NCBI GenBank assembly: GCA_904419285.1
Contig: CAJFQZ010000012.1
Location: 1-59,316 of the forward strand
Direction of reading: 5' to 3'
From: Lachnospiraceae bacterium UBA1818
GTDB lineage: Bacteria; Bacillota; Clostridia; Lachnospirales; Lachnospiraceae
DNA length: 59,316 bases
In this document: in pieces, positions 1-6,743 of the stretch
Layout: each line of letters opens with the position of its first letter
How positions within the stretch are numbered: the stretch's first letter is position 1
The notes under the pieces: model-generated
The model's input: only the letters and a program-made list of their open reading frames with translations
The model's database searches: none
What the model was told of the DNA's origin: nothing
Made by a program: the position numbers and the translations under genes

Positions 1-92
1 CGTATTGTTAAATGATAAGAGCCGTATGAAGGGAGACCTTCACGTACGGTTCCGTGAGAAGTTTGAGGTGAAAGTCCTCTTACTTACTCGAC
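1..92 (+). mobile_element. 3' end of a bacterial group II intron (domains V and VI)
   Basis: Positions 19-52 form a 34-nt domain V starting GAGCCGTATG and ending CGTACGGTTC, the hallmark catalytic hairpin of bacterial group II introns. A 3-nt linker (CGT) leads into domain VI at 56-89, where GAG-AAG pairs with CTT-A-CTC and leaves A86 as the bulged branch-point adenosine. The intron would end at GAC (position 92). The rest of the intron, including any reverse transcriptase gene, lies left of the window. Boundaries come from pairing and the usual branch-point distance, not from a known empty site. Confidence 0.85.
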
Positions 93-96
93 TGAG

Positions 97-166
97 AGGG
101 GAGAGAAAATCTCCCCTACTCGATTTTGCCCACAGAATCGGTCTTGACTCTGTGGGCATAGTTTTT
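97..166. other. Two consecutive stem-loops in the 3' exon of the intron
   Basis: An 8-bp perfect stem (97-104 with 110-117, loop GAAAA) is followed by a 9-bp perfect stem (128-136 with 149-157). The second is followed by ATAGTTTTT and could be a weak terminator on the plus strand. Some group II introns (class C) insert next to terminator-like hairpins, which fits this arrangement, although here the hairpins lie 3' of the intron end. Confidence 0.45.
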
Positions 167-491
167 ATGCAACAAGCCGACGGATATTCTTGACGATAGA
201 AGGATTTCCAGCTGCGATTCCTATGATGGAGAGACTGAGTACGCCGAAAATAACAATACCTTGCCATACTTCCTGATTATGACGGTCATAATTCTGATCC
301 AGGGCGTCAAGTTTTTCCTTTGTGGTCATATCATCTGCTTCTTCGATAAGCCTTGCCTTAAGATCATATTTCTCTTTGGAAGTATGATAGAGGCTATCAG
401 TTGCTTCCTTCATCCGATCTGTTACGATTCGGAAGCTGGATTCTGTAAGGTTGGCGGGTATCTGGTTTTCAATACAATCGATGTTTGTCAT
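165..491 (-). CDS. Small membrane protein of unknown function (108 aa)
   Basis: The product is not recognised as a named family. The N-terminal two thirds are charged and helical (ESSFRIVTDRMKEATDSLYH...). A single hydrophobic segment near residues 78-95 (GIVIFGVLSLSIIGIAAG) precedes a short basic tail, so a C-terminal membrane anchor is likely. The start ATG has an AAGAGG ribosome binding site nine bases upstream. It diverges from the HTH gene at 636 across a shared operator region, and base composition is AT-rich like the rest of this accessory stretch. It may be a cargo or maintenance gene of a mobile element, but nothing shows this directly. Confidence 0.6.
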   Translation of the reverse strand: MTNIDCIENQIPANLTESSFRIVTDRMKEATDSLYHTSKEKYDLKARLIEEADDMTTKEKLDALDQNYDRHNQEVWQGIVIFGVLSLSIIGIAAGNPSIVKNIRRLVA

Positions 492-574
492 GGATTAATA
501 CCTCTTCTTTCTGTAGGTTGTAGGTTTCAGCAGATAAAGGGGCTTGATATCTGCTGTTGTTTCTGTTATCATGC

Positions 575-624
575 TACCAGACAATAATGTCTGGTACAAC
601 TGACAATAATGCTCAATAATGTCC
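575..624. promoter_or_regulatory. Operator-like array between divergent genes
   Basis: A perfect 9-bp inverted repeat, TACCAGACA-N4-TGTCTGGTA, occupies 575-596. Its core ACAATAATG (581-589) recurs at 603-611, and CAATAATG recurs at 614-621, giving offsets of 22 and then 11 bases, so all copies sit on one face of the helix. The array is immediately upstream of the HTH regulator gene and is a natural autoregulatory site. The binding protein is inferred from position. Confidence 0.6.
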
Positions 625-635
625 GGAGCAAGAGG

Positions 636-1199
636 ATGGCGAACAAAAAAACAGAGAAGGTTCAAATAAGCAGGGATTGCTTTTTGAGAATAATAAGAGA
701 AAAAGGGTATACGGTTGAAAGCCTTGGAGAAGTGCCGGAAATAGATAGAAGCGGCAAAACGATACAGAGATGTCTGACGTCAGGAGAGATGCAGCCTGAT
801 CTCCTGGATCGTATTGGTCGTTTCCTTGATGTGGATCCAACTTATTTATCTGGAGAATATGACCGCAGATTTGAGGAAATGAAGGACTCGTTAAAGAGTC
901 CGGAATTGACTCATTATCTATGGACAAAGACCGACAGATTTCCATATTCTAAACATGAGACAGAGAATATCGATTATGCTGAGTATTTGTTGAACACGCT
1001 GCTAATCAATAATATCTCAAAGGAGCAGTTCCTGGCATTGGATCCAAGGAAGCGTAGGTCGTTGCAGTTTGATATTGGCATGGCGCTTCATACAGTAATA
1101 AAGCAGTATTTTGATGTTGATTCTCGTGGGTTGGAGACTGATATGGGTATGACAGCGGACGGTCTCACATTGCTGATGGGGGACTGGATCAAAGAATAA
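636..1199 (+). CDS. HTH-type transcriptional regulator, XRE-like
   Basis: A 187-residue protein with an N-terminal helix-turn-helix of the Cro/XRE kind: residues about 12-70 read as FLRIIREKGYTVESLG...SGKTIQRCLTSGEMQPDLLDRIGRFLDVDPTYLSGEY, where the final segment is the characteristic last helix of this fold. The C-terminal half is not recognised. The start at 636 is chosen because GGAG lies seven bases upstream; an in-frame ATG at 609 has no such site. It diverges from the small membrane protein gene and carries a palindromic operator in its leader, so it probably regulates itself and that neighbour. The downstream remnant at 1229 lies 29 bases away and may have been cotranscribed. Confidence 0.7.
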   Translation: MANKKTEKVQISRDCFLRIIREKGYTVESLGEVPEIDRSGKTIQRCLTSGEMQPDLLDRIGRFLDVDPTYLSGEYDRRFEEMKDSLKSPELTHYLWTKTDRFPYSKHETENIDYAEYLLNTLLINNISKEQFLALDPRKRRSLQFDIGMALHTVIKQYFDVDSRGLETDMGMTADGLTLLMGDWIKE

Positions 1200-1228
1200 C
1201 TGGACGTTAAAAAAGAGGATTGAGATAT

Positions 1229-1898
1229 ATGCCTAAAACTTCCAGTGCGGATACTGCGCAGATTTAAGCAAGAGCTGTATGAGTATACAATTACAAATAC
1301 TCCTACTGAGAATTTGCGTGTGGCATCAATTGATGACTCGAGAGTTGGGGATGAAGAATTAGTGCTTGCGATAGGTAAGGCATCAGAATTTGGTCTCAAA
1401 GGTCTAAGTGGTCTAGATGGGAATGAGTGGTATAGGAATATTATTTTAAATGATTTGAAATTTACAGCAGATGAATTGCTGAAATATGCCTTTCCCAAAT
1501 TGATAAGCCAAAATTCGGGTAAACTTCCCTTGAATAAGTATTTATCGGAAGCAAAAGGAACCTTTGAAGAGTGCAGAAAGATTGCAGAAAATCAGACATT
1601 TGACAATATAATATCAGCTACGATTAAAAATAATAGGAAATATTTGGGAGAATATCAATCTGTAAAAGAAATCTGGGAATTTGAAAAAGAGTCTATGGAA
1701 CGCGCAGTGAGATTGATTCCGTATTTAACAGAAGATCAATTTGATGTAGATGAGCTTGAACAGATATTAAAAGAGATATTTATGAATGATATTGATATTC
1801 TTAAAAATGTTAGTGCAAATGTACGATCAGATATACGACGGTTGATTCGCATTTATGATTATTTGAAATGGGGAAAAGTAAAAGAGCTTTCTGACTAA
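1229..1898 (+). pseudogene. Probable remnant resembling the C-terminal part of SIR2-like proteins
   Basis: The ATG at 1229 has a good AAGAGG site but meets a stop after 12 codons (MPKTSSADTAQI). The continuing open frame (from GTG 1245, 217 aa) is shifted relative to that start. The open part contains LSGLDGNEWYRNIIL, a stretch ending AFPKL, LPLNKYL and a C-terminal RRLIRIYDYLKWG. I associate these with the C-terminal region of SIR2-like (SIR2_2) proteins found in defence islands, from memory only. No NAD-binding SIR2 domain precedes it. I read it as a truncated, frameshifted remnant, but a small intact protein starting at GTG 1245 is possible. It is AT-rich compared with the DNA after 2.1 kb. 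Confidence 0.4.
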
Positions 1899-2093
1899 AG
1901 CGACTGTAAACAGACACCGTACAGAAAACCCCTTTTTAAAAATCTGTGTACCTTTCAATCGCAGCGCTTATATATAAACACCGGATCTGACAGCACATAA
2001 TTAACATATTCTGTTACAAAACGGATTATACATTATATTTCAATAAAAGTAAATAGCAAAAATTAGCATCATTTTTAACAAAGGAGGCTCCTC

Positions 2094-2795
2094 ATGAATA
2101 AACAATGGAAAAAATTTGATCACCTCACCGAAACCTGCTATTCCGACATAGCCCGCGGTGTCTCAGACATAAACAACTGGAACACCTGCTTCACACTCCT
2201 TCTCGAGATCATCTCCGACGGACGCGAGGCAAACCCGGACTTTGCGAAGGAACTCTATCTTCTGGACGACGAGACAGACTACTGCCATGACGTGCAGGGG
2301 TGGCTTGAAGACTATCTGGACGAACTGGACATGCGCGAGATGTATCCGGAGCTCGAGTCCGCCTGCCGAAAGCTGCTGACGCTGTTCGAGTGGAAGGAGG
2401 AATACCCGTCTGAGATTCGGTTCCTCCTGGCGTCAGCCTTGGGAAATCAGGGTAAACCGGAGGAGGCGCTGAAGTACTGTGAGAACTGGGAAGCAGATGA
2501 AACGGGCAATCCGCTGGCTGCGGCAGCGCTGATCTATGCGAAGATCAAGATGAAGGATCTTGAAGGCGCAGAAGAGGTCGTTAAGAGATACATAGCGGAG
2601 GATACTGTATGCACGGAAGAAAATGACGTGATTTTCACAGCGGCGCTCCGGCTGTATAAAGAGAACGGGAACAAAGAGATGGAAAAGAAAATGGATGACA
2701 TCCTGGAGGAGTATGATAAAAAGCTTGGCGAATATCTGACGGGATTGGGGGAGGAAGATCTCGAGTTCATAGATGACGAGATGCCCTTCAATTGA
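2094..2795 (+). CDS. TPR-like repeat protein, function unknown (233 aa)
   Basis: A soluble, acidic, all-helical protein. Residues about 100-200 contain tetratricopeptide-like helix pairs (FLLASALGNQGKPEEALKYC and a following AALIYAKIKMKDLEGAEEVVKRY), which usually mediate protein contacts. There is no signal peptide or membrane segment. A strong AAAGGAGG site precedes the ATG. It begins a rightward series with the small Cys protein at 2884, the ATPase at 3130 and the helicases, and may share their transcript. No specific partner can be named. Confidence 0.75.
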   Translation: MNKQWKKFDHLTETCYSDIARGVSDINNWNTCFTLLLEIISDGREANPDFAKELYLLDDETDYCHDVQGWLEDYLDELDMREMYPELESACRKLLTLFEWKEEYPSEIRFLLASALGNQGKPEEALKYCENWEADETGNPLAAAALIYAKIKMKDLEGAEEVVKRYIAEDTVCTEENDVIFTAALRLYKENGNKEMEKKMDDILEEYDKKLGEYLTGLGEEDLEFIDDEMPFN

Positions 2796-2883
2796 TGCGC
2801 TGAATCTGGGTACATATCCATAGTCATATAAAACCTGGCCATATTTAAGCTGGTTATATAAATGCTGGAAAGGAGGCCGCGCC

Positions 2884-3111
2884 ATGTTTTCTGGATTTTT
2901 GAAAAAGAAAAAAGCAGCATCAACACCTTATGACCCTGCGCTTAAACGTCCCGTGATCCGCTGCAGTATCTGCACCGGTGAACAGGTGGCGGGCTTTCAG
3001 CGGCTGGACGACGGAGGCTTTGAGGAGGTTATGCTGATACGGAACGAGGCGGATCTACGGTTGTTCCGAGAGCAGTATAACATTGTTGGAAGTATTGAGA
3101 AAATTTATTAG
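2884..3111 (+). CDS. Small conserved protein with a CxxC-type motif (75 aa)
   Basis: A short protein with a basic start (FLKKKK), then RPVIRCSICTGEQVAGFQ and FEEVMLIRNEADLRLFREQY. I recall similar short proteins in Lachnospiraceae genomes, sometimes mislabelled aspartate dehydrogenase; no such catalytic fold fits 75 residues. The Cys pair (CSIC) could bind a metal, but only one pair is present. GGAGG lies upstream of the ATG, and it sits 18 bases before the ATPase gene, so the two are probably cotranscribed. Confidence 0.7.
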   Translation: MFSGFLKKKKAASTPYDPALKRPVIRCSICTGEQVAGFQRLDDGGFEEVMLIRNEADLRLFREQYNIVGSIEKIY

Positions 3112-3129
3112 AAAACAAAGGAGTTTACC

Positions 3130-3879
3130 ATGAGCGGGCTATTCAACCTCTTTATCAGAAATATCCGAATCGACTGGCCGCGGATTGAACGGCACTCCTA
3201 TCTGCGGAATATTCCTGCGATTGCCGGTCTGGAGGAAATCGATTTTAAGCGGAATATTACTTTTCTTGTCGGAGAGAACGGCACAGGGAAGTCTACGCTC
3301 CTGGAAGCGATTGCCGTGGCGTATGGTTTCAATCCGGAGGGCGGCACGCTGAACTATCGGTTCAGTACATACGATGATGTATCGGAGTTGAGCAGTGCGA
3401 TACAGATGACGAAAGGATTTCTTCGGCCGGAGGGAAGTTATTTCTTCCGGGCGGAGAGCTTTTTTAATGTGGCGACTAAGTCGGAGGACTACAGTGAGTT
3501 CTCAACACCACTGACATATGGCGGCAAATGGCTGCATAAGCAGTCGCACGGCGAGAGCTTTCTGGCGTTCTTCCAGACATTTTCGGGGCGGGGACTCTAT
3601 ATCATGGATGAGCCGGAGGCGGCGCTGTCTCCTCAGCGGCAGCTGACGCTGTTTATCCAGATGGCGAGGATGGCGGAGCAGGGCGCGCAGTTTATCGCAG
3701 CAACTCACTCGCCGATCCTGCTTGGAATACCGGGGGCAGAGATTCTTTCTTTTGACGGCGGGGAGATGCATTCCTGCAGATATGAGGAGACAGAGAGCTA
3801 TCAGGTCATGGAAACGTTCATCAATAACAGGGAAGCGCTGATAGAGAGATTACTAAAGAGCGAAAATGATGAAGTTTAA
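3130..3879 (+). CDS. AAA family ATPase (ABC-type fold, predicted ATPase)
   Basis: A 249-residue ATPase with Walker A GENGTGKST near residue 49, a signature-like region KQSHGESFLAFF near 139-150, Walker B plus catalytic glutamate in LYIMDEPEAALSP near 156-168, and a switch histidine in AATHSPIL. This is the short RecF/SMC-like stand-alone ATPase type (COG3910-like), without a long coiled coil or membrane partner. Such proteins are often linked to DNA transactions or defence, but the substrate is unknown. It follows the small Cys protein closely and precedes an MrfA-type helicase, which suggests a DNA-related role by context only. Confidence 0.85.
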   Translation: MSGLFNLFIRNIRIDWPRIERHSYLRNIPAIAGLEEIDFKRNITFLVGENGTGKSTLLEAIAVAYGFNPEGGTLNYRFSTYDDVSELSSAIQMTKGFLRPEGSYFFRAESFFNVATKSEDYSEFSTPLTYGGKWLHKQSHGESFLAFFQTFSGRGLYIMDEPEAALSPQRQLTLFIQMARMAEQGAQFIAATHSPILLGIPGAEILSFDGGEMHSCRYEETESYQVMETFINNREALIERLLKSENDEV

Positions 3880-3943
3880 AAAGAAATAAAAATATTTATA
3901 AATATGCAAAAAAGATGACTGCAAGGAGAAGGGAGAAACTGCT

Positions 3944-6697
3944 ATGCAGGAGCATAATGTCAAAGCGATACGGGATCTGATCATTTATACGAAGACAATA
4001 CCGGCGCACCCTGCGTCTTTTGCAGAGTTTCCGACTGCACTCCATCCGGATATCTGTGATTATCTGACCAGCCATAATATTCCCCGGCTCTATACTCATC
4101 AGGCGGAGATGTTTGAGAAGGCACTGGCTGGGGAGAATGTCGTGATCACCACGTCCACTGCCAGCGGGAAGACACTGAGCTTTCTGCTTCCGGTGCTCCA
4201 GGCTGTTCTGGAGGATCCGCTCACCCGGGCGGTCTTTGTCTATCCGACAAAGGCGCTTGCCGCGGATCAGTACCGGGCACTGCAGCCGTTTCTTGAGTAT
4301 TTCGGAGAGGGACGGATCGCGGCGGGAGTCTATGACGGGGATACGATGCCGGCGGAGCGGAGCCGGATCCGAAAAAGCGCGAATCTCATCCTGACGAACC
4401 CGGAGATGCTGAATGCGGCGTTTCTGCCGAATCACAGCAAATACGGGTTTGATTTTATTTTTACAAATCTGAAATATATTGTCATTGATGAGCTGCACAG
4501 CTACAGAGGGGCTTTCGGCGCCCATCTGGCCAATATTTTCCGGAGGATGAAGAGAGTCTGCGGATATTATGGGGCAAAGCCGCAGTTTCTGTGCAGCTCT
4601 GCCACGATCGCGAACCCGGTGGAGCTCTCGGAAAAAATCTGCGGGGAGAAGTTCGCGCTGATTGATCGGGACGGAGCGCCAGCGCCGGAGAAGGAGTACA
4701 GGATCGTGCAGCCTCCGGAGATCAAAGGGAAGAATGACAAGATCTACGGAAGGCGGTCCGCTTCCTCAGTTGCAGCGGAGCTGATCCCTAAGCTGGTGGA
4801 GGAAGACCGGCATTTCATCGCATTCGGCAGGAGCCGGCGGAACGTGGAAGTGATCCTCAAAGAATCGCGGGATAAGCTGGATGCAGCAGGATTCCTGGGA
4901 CATGGAGACAGCGGGCGGATCGCCGGCTACCGGGGCGGCTACACGCCGCTGGAGCGCAGGGAGATCGAGCGGAAGATGACGGAAGGCGAGCTGTCAGGGC
5001 TTGTCTCCACCAATGCGCTGGAGCTGGGGATCGATATCGGGAAGCTGGATTCCACCGTGATCGTGGGATATCCGGGCACAAGAGCTTCCTTCTGGCAGCA
5101 GACAGGCCGCGCCGGCCGGAACGGAGGAAATCCGGAGAAGCCTGCGGGGAAAGACGCGAAGAAGTGCGAGAATTTCCTGATCCTTGAGAACCAGCCCTTT
5201 GACCAGTACATTGCCATTGATCCGGAATGGCTTTTCTCACAGACCAGTGAGAATGCGATCGTGGATCCGGACAATCTTCTGATCGAGCTGGCCCATATCC
5301 GGGCGGCAGCGGCGGAAATGCCGCTGTCTTTGGACGATATAGCCCTCTTCCCGGATCTGGGTGAGGTGATCCCGGTCCTCATGAACGCAGAAGAGGTGAA
5401 AAGTCTTGCCGGGCGGTTTGCCTGGGCGGGACCGGCATTCCCGGCAGGGGATTACAGCCTGCGGAATATGGATAAGACCCGGTTCAAGCTGATCGTGAAG
5501 GAGCAGACGGAGTTTGTGGATGGCAGAAGAGCAGCGAAGGGAGCTGGAAGAGAGGTTACGGAGATGGATGAGTCTCAGGCGTACCATGAGCTTCATCCGG
5601 GGGCGGTGTACATGCATGAGGGCGTGCTGTATGAGGTGCTGAAGCTGGACCTGGTCAGCAGGACCGCCGAGGCCGTGCCGTTTTCGGGAAATTATTATAC
5701 TGTCCCGGCTGGAACAGAAGAGACACGGATCCTGCAGACATTTCAGGAGCAGGAGCTGGGGCGGACGCGGATCCGATTCGGGGATATCAATGTGAATGAA
5801 GTGATCTCCATGTACAAGAAGCTCCAGTTCCATAACCATCAGAATTTAGGATACGTGGAGCTGACGCAGCCGCTGCAGAAGGATTACGACACAGAGAGTA
5901 CATGGATCGGAATACCGGAAAATGTGGTGCAGGTCTACCGCAGTCTTCTTGTGCCGAACCGGAACGGGGAGATGGTGCTGAACAATCATTTCGAGGGGCT
6001 CTGCTATGCGCTGAAGAATGCTTCTATGATGACGACCATGACAGAACGGGACGATATTGACGCAGTCATTTCCAACAATGCAGTGATCCCTGACGGAGCG
6101 GAGGATCCGGCGGTTTCCCTCTATATTTATGATAAATACGAGGGCGGGCTGGGATATGCCGAAAAAATCTATGAGGTGGTTCCTCAGATCATCGAAAATG
6201 CAGTCCGTATGGTGGAGGGCTGCCCTTGCGAGAGCGGCTGCCCTGCCTGTGTGGGGGATTATAACCTGGATAAGAAGATGGTGCTCTGGGGATTGAAGAA
6301 TCTTCTGGAGGAGAGCGCGCCGCCTGAGTTTGAAGGAAAGCAGATTGAGGAATCACGTCCGTTTATTCGGAAAGGATTTTCTTTCTATAAGCTGCCGGCA
6401 GAGTGGGATGCATTCTGTGACAGCGTGGTGAAAAACGGGGAGAGCGGCGGCGCTTTCCTGCGGACAGTGGAGCGGGTGGAGACGGCAGGGAGCTGTCTGA
6501 TCCTGACAGTGGGAAATTCGTTTTATGAGGAATGGCTGATGGATCCGGACAATCTGCGCGGGCTGGAAAACACACTTCGGTATCATGCGATATGCCCGTC
6601 GGATATGCGGATTGAGGTCCGGGTTGTGGAAAACCGGGAGAAAACGGACAAGATCCGTGGAAAACTCCGGCGGCAATATGATGATCTTCTTTCATAA
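3944..6697 (+). CDS. DEAD/DEAH-box helicase of the MrfA/YprA type with DUF1998 zinc-binding domain
   Basis: A 917-residue superfamily 2 helicase. The first RecA-like domain has Walker A STASGKT near residue 72, motif Ib LTNPEMLN, DELH box (IVIDELHSYRG) near 183-193 and motif III SSAT. The second domain has STNALELGIDIG and the arginine-finger motif QQTGRAGRNG. The C-terminal DUF1998/MZB region carries four clustered cysteines in CPCESGCPACVGD near residue 765. Length and order match Bacillus MrfA, which repairs mitomycin C damage together with the nuclease MrfB. No MrfB-like nuclease is next to it; the next gene is a UvrD-type helicase. The start has an AAGGAGAAGGGAG site. Confidence 0.9.
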   Translation: MQEHNVKAIRDLIIYTKTIPAHPASFAEFPTALHPDICDYLTSHNIPRLYTHQAEMFEKALAGENVVITTSTASGKTLSFLLPVLQAVLEDPLTRAVFVYPTKALAADQYRALQPFLEYFGEGRIAAGVYDGDTMPAERSRIRKSANLILTNPEMLNAAFLPNHSKYGFDFIFTNLKYIVIDELHSYRGAFGAHLANIFRRMKRVCGYYGAKPQFLCSSATIANPVELSEKICGEKFALIDRDGAPAPEKEYRIVQPPEIKGKNDKIYGRRSASSVAAELIPKLVEEDRHFIAFGRSRRNVEVILKESRDKLDAAGFLGHGDSGRIAGYRGGYTPLERREIERKMTEGELSGLVSTNALELGIDIGKLDSTVIVGYPGTRASFWQQTGRAGRNGGNPEKPAGKDAKKCENFLILENQPFDQYIAIDPEWLFSQTSENAIVDPDNLLIELAHIRAAAAEMPLSLDDIALFPDLGEVIPVLMNAEEVKSLAGRFAWAGPAFPAGDYSLRNMDKTRFKLIVKEQTEFVDGRRAAKGAGREVTEMDESQAYHELHPGAVYMHEGVLYEVLKLDLVSRTAEAVPFSGNYYTVPAGTEETRILQTFQEQELGRTRIRFGDINVNEVISMYKKLQFHNHQNLGYVELTQPLQKDYDTESTWIGIPENVVQVYRSLLVPNRNGEMVLNNHFEGLCYALKNASMMTTMTERDDIDAVISNNAVIPDGAEDPAVSLYIYDKYEGGLGYAEKIYEVVPQIIENAVRMVEGCPCESGCPACVGDYNLDKKMVLWGLKNLLEESAPPEFEGKQIEESRPFIRKGFSFYKLPAEWDAFCDSVVKNGESGGAFLRTVERVETAGSCLILTVGNSFYEEWLMDPDNLRGLENTLRYHAICPSDMRIEVRVVENREKTDKIRGKLRRQYDDLLS

Positions 6698-6721
6698 TGT
6701 TGCTGTGAACAGCAACATTAT
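6694..6721 (+). repeat. Perfect 12-bp inverted repeat overlapping the helicase stop codon
   Basis: ATAATGTTGCTG and CAGCAACATTAT flank a TGAA loop. The left arm includes the stop codon of the MrfA-like gene and the right arm ends 22 bases before the next start. There is no T run on either side, so it is not a typical intrinsic terminator. It may adjust message stability or coupling between the two helicase genes. Confidence 0.7.
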
Positions 6722-6743
6722 AGAAGAAAAAGCGGGGATGAAG

